The position numbers and the translations under genes are program-made. Below, in pieces: positions 1-8,120 of a stretch of 64,000 nt of DNA. Position 1 is the stretch's first letter. Every line of letters starts with the position of its first letter. Source of the DNA: Bacillus sp. BGMRC 2118 (GTDB lineage: Bacteria > Bacillota > Bacilli > Bacillales > SA4); assembly GCA_008364785.1 (NCBI GenBank), contig VTTJ01000001.1, positions 496,001 through 560,000 of the forward strand. Reading direction: 5' to 3'. The notes beneath the pieces were generated by a model that was not told where the DNA came from, did no database searches, and saw only the letters and a list, made by a program, of their open reading frames with translations.

Positions 1-56
1 TTGGCTATCAGCCTCGCATTCCATACATATCAATTCTCGATAAACTTTATTTTTAG
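1..56 (+). CDS. recU: RecU Holliday junction resolvase, 3' end only
   Basis: Only the last 17 codons are inside the window. The frame starting at base 3 reads GYQPRIPYISILDKLYF then a TAG stop at 54-56. This matches the conserved C-terminus I know for RecU, the Holliday junction resolvase that precedes ponA in Bacillus. No catalytic part is visible, so the call rests on this short tail and on synteny. The 61-nt gap to ponA contains a short inverted repeat (CTAACAA...TTGTTAG) but no T-run, so recU and ponA are probably co-transcribed. Confidence 0.8.
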   Translation, partial: GYQPRIPYISILDKLYF

Positions 57-117
57 GTTCGCTAACAAGTAATAACTACATTATCTTATTTGTTAGTTAG
101 AAAGGCAGGAATTTTCT

Positions 118-2658
118 ATGGCAGAAAATCGAACAAGATCAGAGCTAAGAGAAGCAAAGAAAAAAAATAAGAAAGCTAAAGTTAAAGGAAATCATTCACT
201 ACTAAAGAAAGTTTTACTTGCAGTACTTGTACTAGGTGTAGTTGGTATGATTGTAGGTGGAGTCACATTCTTCGCTATTGTAAAAGATGCACCTCCACTT
301 GATGAAGCTCTTTTAAAAGATGGTGCCTCCTCAAAGTTATATGACAAGGATGGGAATAAATTTGCCGAGGTTGGTCTCGAAAAACGGACTCACGTAACCT
401 TTCAGGAAATACCAAAAGTGATGGAACATGCAATCATTGCTGTTGAGGATGTACGTTTTTATGAACATAATGGAATTGATGTAAGACGATTAATTGGAGC
501 AGTTATCGCTAACGTTCAGGATGGGTTCGGTGCTGAAGGAGCCAGTACGATTACACAACAAGTTGTAAAAAACTCATTTCTTACACCAGAGAAAACAATT
601 GAACGGAAGCTTCAAGAACAATGGCTTGCCATTCGATTGGAACAAAAATATTCTAAAGAGCAAATACTCGAAATGTATGTAAACAAGATTTACCTTTCCA
701 AGGTAAACTCCTATGGTCACGTATATGGTGTTGCAACTGCGGCAGAAGCATACTACGGCAAAAAATTAAATGAATTAGAGTTGCATGAAGCTGCTTTGAT
801 TGCAGGTATGCCACAAAGTCCAAATAACTACAATCCATTTAATCATCCTGAAGCAGCAGAAAAAAGAAGAAACATCGTATTAACATTAATGGCGAAACAT
901 GGATTTATTTCAAAAGAAGATGCCGAGAAGGCTAAAAAAATACCCGTTCAGGAATCACTAGTACAAACAACGAAGGATCCAAACCCTTACGATGCATTTA
1001 TAGATCAAGTAATAAAGGAAGTATCTGAACTAGGAGATATAGATATTTCAACTGCTGGATTAGAGATTCATACAACGTTAGATCCTGCAGCCCAAACTCA
1101 TGTCGAAAAAGTACTTGAATCCAATGAAATTGTACAATTTCCTGAAACTGAAATTCAGGCAGGTATTGTTTTACTGGATACCCAAACAGGTGAAATACGG
1201 GCTATTGGAGGCGGACGTAATTCTGAGGTTGCACGTGGTTTTAACTTTGCAACTGCCGGTAAGCGTCAACCAGGGTCGACCATTAAGCCAATATTAGATT
1301 ACGGACCTGCGATAGAACACTTACAATGGCCAACGTATCAACAAATTGTTGATGAACCGTTTAAATATGCTAGTGGACAGTCTGTACGAAATCATGATGG
1401 GAAATTCAAAGGACAAATGTCCATAAGAGAAGCACTTGCTGATTCACGAAATATCCCAGCGATTAAGGCAATGAAAGAAGTTGGCCCAGAACGTGCAGGA
1501 GAATTTGCTGAGAAGCTTGGTATTACGTTTAATGGAGCTGTGCAAGAATCCTATGCTATCGGTGGATTTGACGGAGTCTCCCCTATGCAGCTTGCTGGTG
1601 CATTTAGTGCATTCGGTAACCGCGGTCAATATAATAAGCCTCATACTGTAACAAAGGTTGTCTTTATGGATGATACAGAGGTTAGTTTAAAGCCCGAACC
1701 AGTTAAAGCAATGAAAGAATCCACGGCATTTATGGTAACTGATATGATGAAAACCGTCGTTACCTCTGGTACTGGAAGAAGTGCAGCTGTATCTGGTCTT
1801 CCGATTGCAGGTAAAACAGGGACTACTAACTTTGATGCTAAAACGAAAGAAAAATATAATATTAAATCTGGTGGAGTTCCAGATATTTGGTTTGCTGGCT
1901 ATACCCCGCTGTACACCGCAGCTGTCTGGACTGGATACGAAAAAACAAGTGAATCTAATTATATTCTAAGTTCTAAAGAGAAAGCACTAGCAAAGGAGAT
2001 ATTCAAGTCTGTGATGCAAGAGGTCTCAAAAGATAAAGAGACTCCAGACTTCAAAAAACCAAGTAGTGTTGTCTTAGTAGAGGTGGAAAAAGGATCTAAT
2101 CCTCCAAAATTACCAAGTGAGTTTACTCCAAAGGATCAAATTGTAAAAGAATACTTCATTAAAGGAACCGAGCCGTCCGAAGTATCTGAAACGTATAATA
2201 AGCTTGATGCAGTTAACGGTTTAACCATTAATTACGACAATGAAAAGAACGAAGTATCGTTAAAGTGGAATTATCCTGAGGATAAGCGTGAAGGAACCGT
2301 CTATGAAGTTCAAGTATCAGTAGATGAAGGTCCGTTTAAACCGATTGGTACAGTGAAGGAATTAGCATTTACAATGAAAGATGCTATCCCTGAAGCATTA
2401 TATACTTTCACAGTCACTGCACACAGAGAAGAGGATGCTGAAAATCGCAGTGATCCGGCTCAAATTACCATCACAATCCCAGCTAAAATTGAGGATGAAA
2501 TCGATATTATTCCTGGTGATGATGATGAAGATGATGAAGATGATGAAAATAGTGATGAAGATGCTGGGAACGGTAACGGAGAAGATGGTGGTGGAAACGG
2601 TAGCGAAAATGGGAATGGAAATACTAACAGCGGTAATGGCCAAGGAAACGGTCGATAG
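118..2658 (+). CDS. ponA: Class A penicillin-binding protein PBP1 (PonA)
   Basis: Bifunctional peptidoglycan glycosyltransferase/transpeptidase of 846 aa that polymerises and cross-links cell-wall glycan at the outer membrane face. The order is a basic cytoplasmic tail, one membrane segment at about 28-52, a GT51 domain with catalytic Glu near 110 in EDVRFYEH followed by EGASTITQQ, then a transpeptidase domain with Ser387 in STIK, SRN at 443 and KTG at 566. A fibronectin-III-like domain follows at about 690-790. The tail is strongly acidic (Asp/Glu runs near 795-812) and then Gly/Asn-rich. An AGGAA-type ribosome site precedes the ATG. It follows recU, as in B. subtilis. Activity is inferred from intact motifs; the acidic Gly/Asn tail is unusual but has no known function. 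Confidence 0.97.
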   Translation: MAENRTRSELREAKKKNKKAKVKGNHSLLKKVLLAVLVLGVVGMIVGGVTFFAIVKDAPPLDEALLKDGASSKLYDKDGNKFAEVGLEKRTHVTFQEIPKVMEHAIIAVEDVRFYEHNGIDVRRLIGAVIANVQDGFGAEGASTITQQVVKNSFLTPEKTIERKLQEQWLAIRLEQKYSKEQILEMYVNKIYLSKVNSYGHVYGVATAAEAYYGKKLNELELHEAALIAGMPQSPNNYNPFNHPEAAEKRRNIVLTLMAKHGFISKEDAEKAKKIPVQESLVQTTKDPNPYDAFIDQVIKEVSELGDIDISTAGLEIHTTLDPAAQTHVEKVLESNEIVQFPETEIQAGIVLLDTQTGEIRAIGGGRNSEVARGFNFATAGKRQPGSTIKPILDYGPAIEHLQWPTYQQIVDEPFKYASGQSVRNHDGKFKGQMSIREALADSRNIPAIKAMKEVGPERAGEFAEKLGITFNGAVQESYAIGGFDGVSPMQLAGAFSAFGNRGQYNKPHTVTKVVFMDDTEVSLKPEPVKAMKESTAFMVTDMMKTVVTSGTGRSAAVSGLPIAGKTGTTNFDAKTKEKYNIKSGGVPDIWFAGYTPLYTAAVWTGYEKTSESNYILSSKEKALAKEIFKSVMQEVSKDKETPDFKKPSSVVLVEVEKGSNPPKLPSEFTPKDQIVKEYFIKGTEPSEVSETYNKLDAVNGLTINYDNEKNEVSLKWNYPEDKREGTVYEVQVSVDEGPFKPIGTVKELAFTMKDAIPEALYTFTVTAHREEDAENRSDPAQITITIPAKIEDEIDIIPGDDDEDDEDDENSDEDAGNGNGEDGGGNGSENGNGNTNSGNGQGNGR

Positions 2659-2707
2659 AATATCCAAGGAAATTACCGATTGAATTTGAAGTAAGTATCA
2701 CCTAAAG

Positions 2708-2742
2708 GGCATCTTTAATTGTTAATACAGGATAAAGATGCC
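2708..2742 (+). other. Inverted repeat after ponA (no T-run)
   Basis: GGCATCTTT (2708-2716) pairs with AAAGATGCC (2734-2742) around a 17-nt loop, 50 nt after the ponA stop. No T-run follows, so it may protect the 3' end rather than terminate. The real terminator is probably the hairpin at 2892-2932. Confidence 0.45.
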
Positions 2743-2801
2743 ACACACCTTGTGAATATTACTATGGTACTTCATAACTGTTTAACAACAAAATTAAAGA
2801 A

Positions 2802-2878
2802 AGGCTGTTTTCACTTCTAAAACTGCTAGTACACCCACAATAATTGTACTAAAGCAACAAAGTCTTAGAAAAAAGCCT
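2802..2878. repeat. Short copy of dispersed AGGCT-ended repeat (copy 1)
   Basis: Starts AGGCTGTTTTC and ends TTAGAAAAAAGCCT. Its right part (ACTTCTAAAACTG...GTACTAAAGCAACAAAGTCTTAG) matches the right half of the two longer copies at 28434-28619 and 50772-50956. About 110 bp of the middle is missing, as expected for an internally deleted MITE-type element. It lies between ponA and the terminator shared with ypoC. Confidence 0.75.
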
Positions 2879-2888
2879 AAAATGAACA

Positions 2889-2935
2889 TAAAAAAACTGT
2901 GACTCAACAACTAAGTTTGATCACAGTTTTTTTTG
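2889..2935. terminator. Bidirectional terminator between ponA and ypoC
   Basis: AAACTGTGA and TCACAGTTT flank an 18-nt loop, with T-rich tracts on both sides. It can end ponA (+) and ypoC (-). The ypoC stop codon lies inside the hairpin arm. Confidence 0.8.
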
Positions 2936-3445
2936 TTGCATGAAGATTGATTTGTGAAACTGTTTATTTAACTCATCGAATAACTGAGTTAGTTGTATGA
3001 ACGAATGGTAATGATCAGGAGCATTTATAATATACGATAACCGTTCTACGCAATTAACCGGCTTTATTTTTAATTTTGAAATGTGTTCGTCAAGTTCATT
3101 AACAGATTGAACTGACTTCTCATTCGTCCAGTACAATGCCATGAAAAATAAAGAAATACATTTTAATGAGGTCGGTCTGGCTTCTTTCCTTTTTCTGAGA
3201 CTGTATAACTCTGTTAATTGTTGCTTATCTCTTTCCCATTCAGTGAATAAAGATGGGACACTCTCTTCTTGAGATAACCAAGGCTTGTAGGTGTCTATTT
3301 CTTCATATTCTAAAAGGTCAAAGATAAATGGAGTTTGTATCATATCTGATAATTGATCTGTAAATTCTACAGTTAGATCTCGTGAAGAATAAAAGATCGA
3401 AGGATAATAGGTTGAAGGTAATGTAATATTAACTAATTGCTTCAA
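2921..3445 (-). CDS. ypoC: YpoC-family protein
   Basis: A 174-aa protein of unknown function in the position of ypoC between nth and ponA. It has no signal peptide, membrane segment or recognisable catalytic motif; it looks soluble and mostly helical, with a Lys/Arg-rich stretch near 80-90. The start is a TTG at 3445, inside the 3' end of nth (17-nt overlap), with a GGGAG ribosome site about 10 nt upstream, so it is translationally coupled to nth. Its last codons (KKL) and stop are built from the first arm of the bidirectional terminator. Identity rests on synteny and on general similarity to YpoC. A role linked to DnaD or Nth would be inference from the operon only. Confidence 0.8.
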   Translation of the reverse strand: MKQLVNITLPSTYYPSIFYSSRDLTVEFTDQLSDMIQTPFIFDLLEYEEIDTYKPWLSQEESVPSLFTEWERDKQQLTELYSLRKRKEARPTSLKCISLFFMALYWTNEKSVQSVNELDEHISKLKIKPVNCVERLSYIINAPDHYHSFIQLTQLFDELNKQFHKSIFMQQKKL

Positions 3446-4097
3446 CGTTTTTTTCTCCCTTCATTCTCTTTTGACCTTCTCTGCACAACTCTAACAAAGG
3501 GCATTCCTTACAGTTTGGATTTTGTGCTTTACAATGATATCGACCAAAAAATATTAAACGGTGATGTGTAACGGACCATTCTTCTTTAGGTACCTTCTTC
3601 ATAAGCGTCTTCTCTACTTCTAAGACAGAGTCCTTCCAGCGGCATATTGCTAATCGTTTACTAACTCGTTCAACATGCGTATCTACCGCAATAGCAGGCT
3701 CACCAAATGCAACAGATACCACTACGTTCGCTGTTTTTCTTCCAACACCAGGTAACTTTGTTAATTCATCACGATCCCTCGGAACGATTCCTTCATATTC
3801 ATCCAGTAATAACTGACATAATTTCCGTATATTTTTTGCTTTATTTCGAAATAAGCCAATTGACCGAATATCATGTTGTAATTCTTCCTCTGTTACAGCT
3901 AAATAATCATGGGGTGATTTATATTTCTCAAATAAATTTTTGGTCACTTTATTAACAAGTGCATCGGTACATTGTGCAGATAAGGCAACTGCAATCACTA
4001 ATTCAAATGGATTGGAATGATTGAGTTCACAATGTGCATCTGGGAACATCTCTCCCATTGTATCTAACACATGTCGAATTTGCTGCTTATTTAACAT
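3429..4097 (-). CDS. nth: Endonuclease III (DNA glycosylase/AP lyase)
   Basis: Base-excision repair enzyme that removes oxidised pyrimidines and cleaves at abasic sites; 222 aa, the usual length. The helix-hairpin-helix reads LPGVGRKTANVV, with the catalytic Lys in GRKTA and the conserved Asp in VDTHVERV shortly after. The [4Fe-4S] ligands are present as C-x6-C-x2-C-x5-C near the C-terminus (CKAQNPNCKECPLLELC). It lies 15 nt after dnaD and overlaps ypoC, giving the standard dnaD-nth-ypoC operon. Confidence 0.97.
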   Translation of the reverse strand: MLNKQQIRHVLDTMGEMFPDAHCELNHSNPFELVIAVALSAQCTDALVNKVTKNLFEKYKSPHDYLAVTEEELQHDIRSIGLFRNKAKNIRKLCQLLLDEYEGIVPRDRDELTKLPGVGRKTANVVVSVAFGEPAIAVDTHVERVSKRLAICRWKDSVLEVEKTLMKKVPKEEWSVTHHRLIFFGRYHCKAQNPNCKECPLLELCREGQKRMKGEKNVEAIS

Positions 4098-4112
4098 AGC
4101 TTCACCCTACCT

Positions 4113-4760
4113 TTATCTATGAATCCCTCGAAATTGATTTTGTCTGATTTTCTCTCCGTGCCTGTTAGCTTCTTCCACCGATTTAACACCATTCTTCTTC
4201 CATTCAAATAAAATACGATCAATATATCTAAAGTTCATCTTTCCTGATAACACTGCCTCTTTCAAAGCTGCTTTAATAATAATGGGCTCATGATTTTCTT
4301 GATCGAGCCATATGGACAATGTCTCGATTTCTATTGGGGATAAGGGTCTGCCAAACTCTTGTTCAAAAATCAAATAAAGCTTTGACTCCAATGATCTACG
4401 CTCAATCTGATTTTCCTCCTTTGTATCCTGAAGAAATAACATCATCATTTTCTCCCACAAGGGTCTAAGTGAATAACGTTCCCCGCGGACTCCGGCAATA
4501 TCTCGATCCTCAATAGATAAGAAACCTTTCTGCATGAGTTTACGTAAAATTTCTATACACTTGTCCAGTGAAATGGTCATTTTTGATGCAATTTCATCTG
4601 GAGTAGGGAAGAAAATGCCACTTTCAATATAGGAATGAACGTGAAGAATAAGAATTAGTTCACTTTCTGATAACCCTAATCTTGTGTAGTTATTTAGAAG
4701 TTGACGTGGAATGGCTACACTTCCCTGTTCATACCACTCAATCATTTTATCCTTTTTCAA
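4113..4760 (-). CDS. dnaD: Primosomal replication protein DnaD
   Basis: DNA-remodelling initiation protein that works with DnaB and DnaI to load the replicative helicase at oriC and at stalled forks. The N-terminal winged-helix part (about 1-120) includes IPRQLL and FPTPDEIA. The C-terminal DnaD domain ends with the signature FRYIDRILFEWKKNG. I place the start at TTG 4760 (MKKDKMIEW), because an AGAGGTG ribosome site lies 6 nt upstream and the N-terminus then matches known DnaD; the GTG three codons earlier overlaps that site. It has its own promoter candidate at about 4882, needed because asnS, the usual upstream gene, is missing. The C-terminal tail after the signature is shorter than in B. 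subtilis. Confidence 0.93.
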   Translation of the reverse strand: MKKDKMIEWYEQGSVAIPRQLLNNYTRLGLSESELILILHVHSYIESGIFFPTPDEIASKMTISLDKCIEILRKLMQKGFLSIEDRDIAGVRGERYSLRPLWEKMMMLFLQDTKEENQIERRSLESKLYLIFEQEFGRPLSPIEIETLSIWLDQENHEPIIIKAALKEAVLSGKMNFRYIDRILFEWKKNGVKSVEEANRHGEKIRQNQFRGIHR

Positions 4761-4881
4761 CCGGTTCACCTCTTTAATGACTTTATATCAATTAGAAAAA
4801 GACCTTCATTGCTCGTGATACGTACATGCAAAGAAAAGTCTCTTATTTTAGAAATAGCATACGATTTCGATCACATAGTTC

Positions 4882-4887
4882 ATTATA
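4882..4887 (-). promoter_or_regulatory. Extended -10 promoter candidate for dnaD
   Basis: On the minus strand the sequence reads TGCTATAAT, an extended -10 (TGn-TATAAT), about 120 nt before the dnaD start. No clear -35 lies 16-18 nt upstream. It would drive dnaD-nth-ypoC separately from aspB. Confidence 0.4.
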
Positions 4888-4924
4888 GCATGTCCTTTTA
4901 ATTAATGGTTGAAATTAAAATAAT

Positions 4925-4988
4925 GGAAAAAAGCTCTCTTTGAAGAGAGCTTCAGACTGTAGACAAACTCGAAAATTACGAGTTGTCT
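4925..4988 (-). terminator. aspB terminator, with a second hairpin upstream
   Basis: AAGCTCTCT and AGAGAGCTT form a 9-bp stem (4931-4952) followed on the minus strand by TTTTTT. Just before it a second hairpin (AGACAACTCG...CGAGTTTGTCT, 4961-4988) may help folding or mRNA stability. Together they end the ypmA-ypmB-aspB transcript. Confidence 0.75.
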
Positions 4989-5066
4989 CCGTCTATTCTA
5001 TATATTTTATGAAGTTTTCTTTAAGATAAGGATTTCCGCTACATGGCAATATCCCCTAAGAAGCTA

Positions 5067-6254
5067 TTAGATGCCCATTTTTCTAGTCATAAATGACTGA
5101 ATACGTTCTACTGCTTCTTGTAATAGAGAAAGTGATGTTGCATAAGATAAGCGAATATAATCATCAGCACCGAATCCAGAACCAGGGATCAGTGCAACTT
5201 TCTCTTCATCTAATATTGCCTTTACCATATCATCGACTGATTTAAATCCTGCGAGTTCTGCTGCTTCTGAAGCATTTGCAAATAAATAGAATGCTCCTTG
5301 CGGCTTAAGACAACTAAATCCTGGTATTTGTACGAGTTGGTCATAAATGATTGTCAATCGCTCATCAAATGCCTGTCTCATTTTTTCTACATCGTCTTGT
5401 GGTCCATTATAAGCTGCGATCGTCGCATATTGTGCAATAGATGTGGGATTAGAAGTACTATGGCTTGCAAGATTCGTCATTGCGCCAATTATCCCCTTAT
5501 TCCCCGCAGCATAACCAATTCTCCAGCCTGTCATTGAGTGTGACTTTGAAACACCATTGATGATAATCGTTTGCTCCTTAAGCTGGGATGATATTTCTGC
5601 TATAGATGTATGTTGAATACCACCATAAATCAACTTCTCATAAATTTCATCTGAAACAATTAATATCCCATGCTCAATGCACACTTGACCAAGCTGTTCT
5701 AACTCCTCCCTACTGTAGATCATCCCTGTAGGATTACTTGGAGAGTTAATAATGACCGCTTTTGTTTTTTCGGTTATTGCCGATACAAGCTGTTCGGGTG
5801 TAATTTTAAATGAATTAGATTCTAATCCTTCAACAAAAACAGGAGTACCTTCTGCTAATTTTACTTGTTCCGGATAGCTCACCCAGTATGGTGTTGGAAT
5901 AATAACTTCATCACCTGGATCTAATATAACTTGAAATAAAGTATAAAGTGCATGCTTTGCACCGTTACATACGATAATTTCCTTTGGGGAATATGTTATA
6001 TTTTGATCTTTAACAAACTTATCAATGATTGCTTGCTTTAATTGACTTAAACCACCTGTTGGAGTATATTTCGTGTGGCCATCTATCATCGCTTTCGCAG
6101 CAGCCTGTATAATATGTTCTGGTGTATTATAGTCAGGTTCACCTGCTCCAAGTCCAATTACATTATGTCCTTGTGCCTTTAATTCTTGTGCCTTTGCTGT
6201 AATTTCTAGTGTTGTAGAAGGTGTTAATGATGCAACTCGATTTGCCAACTTCAT
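5067..6254 (-). CDS. aspB: Aspartate aminotransferase (class I, PLP-dependent)
   Basis: Interconverts aspartate/2-oxoglutarate and oxaloacetate/glutamate, giving aspartate for amino acid and nucleotide synthesis. It is 395 aa. Class I fold markers are GAGEPDYNTP, NSPSNPTGM, VSDEIYEKLIYGG, and the PLP-lysine motif GVSKSHSMTGWRIGYAAG near 235-250; a late RLSYA contains the substrate-carboxylate Arg. It starts 14 nt after ypmB, in the conserved ypmA-ypmB-aspB operon. In relatives asnS follows aspB; here a terminator follows instead. Exact substrate preference cannot be read from sequence, but synteny strongly favours AspB. Confidence 0.95.
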   Translation of the reverse strand: MKLANRVASLTPSTTLEITAKAQELKAQGHNVIGLGAGEPDYNTPEHIIQAAAKAMIDGHTKYTPTGGLSQLKQAIIDKFVKDQNITYSPKEIIVCNGAKHALYTLFQVILDPGDEVIIPTPYWVSYPEQVKLAEGTPVFVEGLESNSFKITPEQLVSAITEKTKAVIINSPSNPTGMIYSREELEQLGQVCIEHGILIVSDEIYEKLIYGGIQHTSIAEISSQLKEQTIIINGVSKSHSMTGWRIGYAAGNKGIIGAMTNLASHSTSNPTSIAQYATIAAYNGPQDDVEKMRQAFDERLTIIYDQLVQIPGFSCLKPQGAFYLFANASEAAELAGFKSVDDMVKAILDEEKVALIPGSGFGADDYIRLSYATSLSLLQEAVERIQSFMTRKMGI

Positions 6255-6268
6255 TCTTAAAATCCCCC

Positions 6269-6739
6269 TTATAACGTGTACCGTTTGATAAACTGTCCAT
6301 CCTTAAAGGTTACATAAAAATAGGAATAACGGTTCTGCTCATCCAAATATATAACCTCCCAAATCGGAATGTTTTGTTCAACTCCCAGGTTTACAGCTTT
6401 AATTTCCGTTGGATTTCTTTCTTCTTTCACTATACCTACTGCCTCTTGTGCAGTAATCCCCTTTTTAGGATTTACTACTATAATATCTAACTTTTCATTG
6501 AATGGTACACAGACGATCTGTTCTTCTCCGTCTTTTTTTCCATGTACTATTGTATACGACTCATTACCATTGAAGTATGTAACATCTATAATTTCTAAGT
6601 TAGGAACTTCTTCATTTGCTTGTTCGATTGCTTTTGAATCTTGCTTATTTCGATAGTCAAAAGCATTTTGATATGTATGTACTCCAAACCAAATCATAAC
6701 ACCTATCATAATTATACAGAGAAAAATCCATTTCTTCAT
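6269..6739 (-). CDS. ypmB: YpmB family membrane-anchored PepSY-like protein
   Basis: A 156-aa protein with one N-terminal membrane anchor (about 3-20, IFLCIIMIGVMIWFGVHTYQ) and an extracytoplasmic part resembling the DUF5590/PepSY fold. The tail YLDEQNRYSYFYVTFKDGQFIKRY is typical of a PepSY hairpin. Function is unknown; PepSY-type domains are often proposed to inhibit or sense peptidases at the envelope. It sits 12 nt after ypmA and 14 nt before aspB, the standard Bacillus order, so family assignment is firm and role is not. Confidence 0.88.
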   Translation of the reverse strand: MKKWIFLCIIMIGVMIWFGVHTYQNAFDYRNKQDSKAIEQANEEVPNLEIIDVTYFNGNESYTIVHGKKDGEEQIVCVPFNEKLDIIVVNPKKGITAQEAVGIVKEERNPTEIKAVNLGVEQNIPIWEVIYLDEQNRYSYFYVTFKDGQFIKRYTL

Positions 6740-6751
6740 TTTGTATAATCC

Positions 6752-6922
6752 TTACGTTCTATATATTGTAAATATTGCTTTCTCTTGGTCATTTTGATCA
6801 AGAGCTAGACCAAACATTAAATTTTCTCTTTTTAATGTGCGATTAAGGCTATCTACAATTTTATATAAGTCCGAAGAGTGTTGAATTCGAACAGTTGATA
6901 GTATTTCAATTTTACTCTCCAT
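6752..6922 (-). CDS. ypmA: YpmA family small protein
   Basis: A 56-aa protein, shorter than most gene-finder cut-offs but clearly real: MESKIEILSTVRIQHSSDLY with a C-terminal KAIFTIYRT is the conserved YpmA sequence. I start it at ATG 6922, which has a GGAGG ribosome site (ACGGAGGAAATATAATG); the upstream in-frame ATG at 6958 has none. Predicted cytoplasmic, function unknown. It is the first gene of ypmA-ypmB-aspB. Confidence 0.9.
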   Translation of the reverse strand: MESKIEILSTVRIQHSSDLYKIVDSLNRTLKRENLMFGLALDQNDQEKAIFTIYRT

Positions 6923-7107
6923 TATATTTCCTCCGTTAACACAAATTTTGTTAAACATATGTTCAGTTCGTTACGGTAACAATATAAGTACAGACAGCAA
7001 GAAGGTTCTTGTTGCTACCACTCACTATTATAACAGTAAATTCAATAAGAAAAACCGTACATTCAACACTTTTTCATATTAAAAATTTTCTCCTACCCAC
7101 ATTGTAC

Positions 7108-7140
7108 AACCTGATGCGTTATGCACCAGGTTCTTTTTTT
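7108..7140 (+). terminator. Plus-strand terminator with no plus-strand gene
   Basis: AACCTG-A-TGC...GCA-C-CAGGTT followed by CTTTTTTT, so the T-run is on the plus strand. Both flanking genes are on the minus strand, and that strand has no T-run after the hairpin. It may end a small plus-strand RNA starting near 6985. Confidence 0.6.
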
Positions 7141-7181
7141 AGCAAAAAATATCGGATGTCTTTTCTAAATTTTTTTTTATC

Positions 7182-8033
7182 TTATAGACGATTTATACTT
7201 TCTATCGATAAGGTGATGACTTCATAATTATCATGACTACATTTAACTGTAACATTTCCAAATTGCTTTGTGTAATAGATATCAATCCATGTAGATTGCA
7301 ATCGCTCTAGAACATCTGCACTAGGATAGCTATTGCTTTTTTGAAAAATTACTGCGACTTGTGGGTCTACTTCCTCAAGGAGCTTCTGCGATGTACCTGT
7401 TTTTTTAGCAAATTCGGCTACTTTAAGAATATTTACATCCTTCAATTTAAATTTTTTAGTTAATTCAAGCTCTTGTTCTTCATTATCCGTTGACATAAAT
7501 AAAAAACGATTTTCTCCATAATTAAGTAAAAGGTTCATTGCTTTTTTCTCGTCATCTATCTGTAATACCTTAACTGACAAGCCAAACTTTTCAAAAACTT
7601 GCTCACCTTCACCCCACTTAGTTACAGGAATATCAACTGATTGTGTAGATTCATCCTCTGTAAGAGAGGGAATAATGACTTGCCTTATATGGTATTGATT
7701 TATCAGATAATGTAGGTTTCCTATATAATGAGGGTCAAGCTTTGTCAAAATCAGCGTATTAATTTGGCTTATTCCATACACATCAAGATACTTTTTTAAC
7801 TCAAGCTGTGATTCCTCATGTCCTGAATTAATCAAGAGCCCTTCACCCTTCTCATTTTGGACTAATGTTCCTTCTCCATTAGACAAATTCAGAAAAGTTA
7901 TAGCTAATTCTTCCTGTTTTAATTTTAAATCAACTTTTTTTATTTCTGTGGGCACTTCCTTGCCTTGTTCATAGCCAGTCAGTAAAAAAAGGCAACAGTA
8001 AGCATAAATAATGAATATACATGCTTGTTTCAT
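7182..8033 (-). CDS. ComEC-type metallo-beta-lactamase-like protein, degenerate active site
   Basis: A 283-aa secreted-type protein with an N-terminal hydrophobic segment (about 4-20). The body has the order of ComEC-C-terminal MBL domains: FLNLSNGEGTLVQ, then GLLINSG, TLILTKLDPHYIGNLHYLI, and a C-terminal YPSADVLERLQ. The expected metal motif HxHxDH is replaced by KLDPHY and the expected DTG-type Asp by NSG, so zinc binding and hydrolysis are unlikely. The signal sequence reads LLTGYEQG, a lipobox in which the essential Cys is Tyr (TAT; TGT would restore it). It lies between ypmA and dinG, where B. subtilis has no gene. Fold assignment is moderate; function unknown. Confidence 0.7.
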   Translation of the reverse strand: MKQACIFIIYAYCCLFLLTGYEQGKEVPTEIKKVDLKLKQEELAITFLNLSNGEGTLVQNEKGEGLLINSGHEESQLELKKYLDVYGISQINTLILTKLDPHYIGNLHYLINQYHIRQVIIPSLTEDESTQSVDIPVTKWGEGEQVFEKFGLSVKVLQIDDEKKAMNLLLNYGENRFLFMSTDNEEQELELTKKFKLKDVNILKVAEFAKKTGTSQKLLEEVDPQVAVIFQKSNSYPSADVLERLQSTWIDIYYTKQFGNVTVKCSHDNYEVITLSIESINRL

Positions 8034-8120
8034 GCTATCCCTCCAAGGTGGTCTAGCTATAGATTACTCAATTACAGGAAAATTATCATTTATGATCGTT
8101 ATTCCTGTTATTACGCTTCA

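Noticed and set aside
2398..2667. Ile/Phe-rich minus-strand frame
   Set aside because: Antisense to the acidic tail repeat of ponA.
7009..7227. A 72-codon plus-strand frame
   Set aside because: It runs through the orphan terminator and into the MBL-like gene, and lacks a ribosome site. The possible small RNA in the region is kept as a separate idea.
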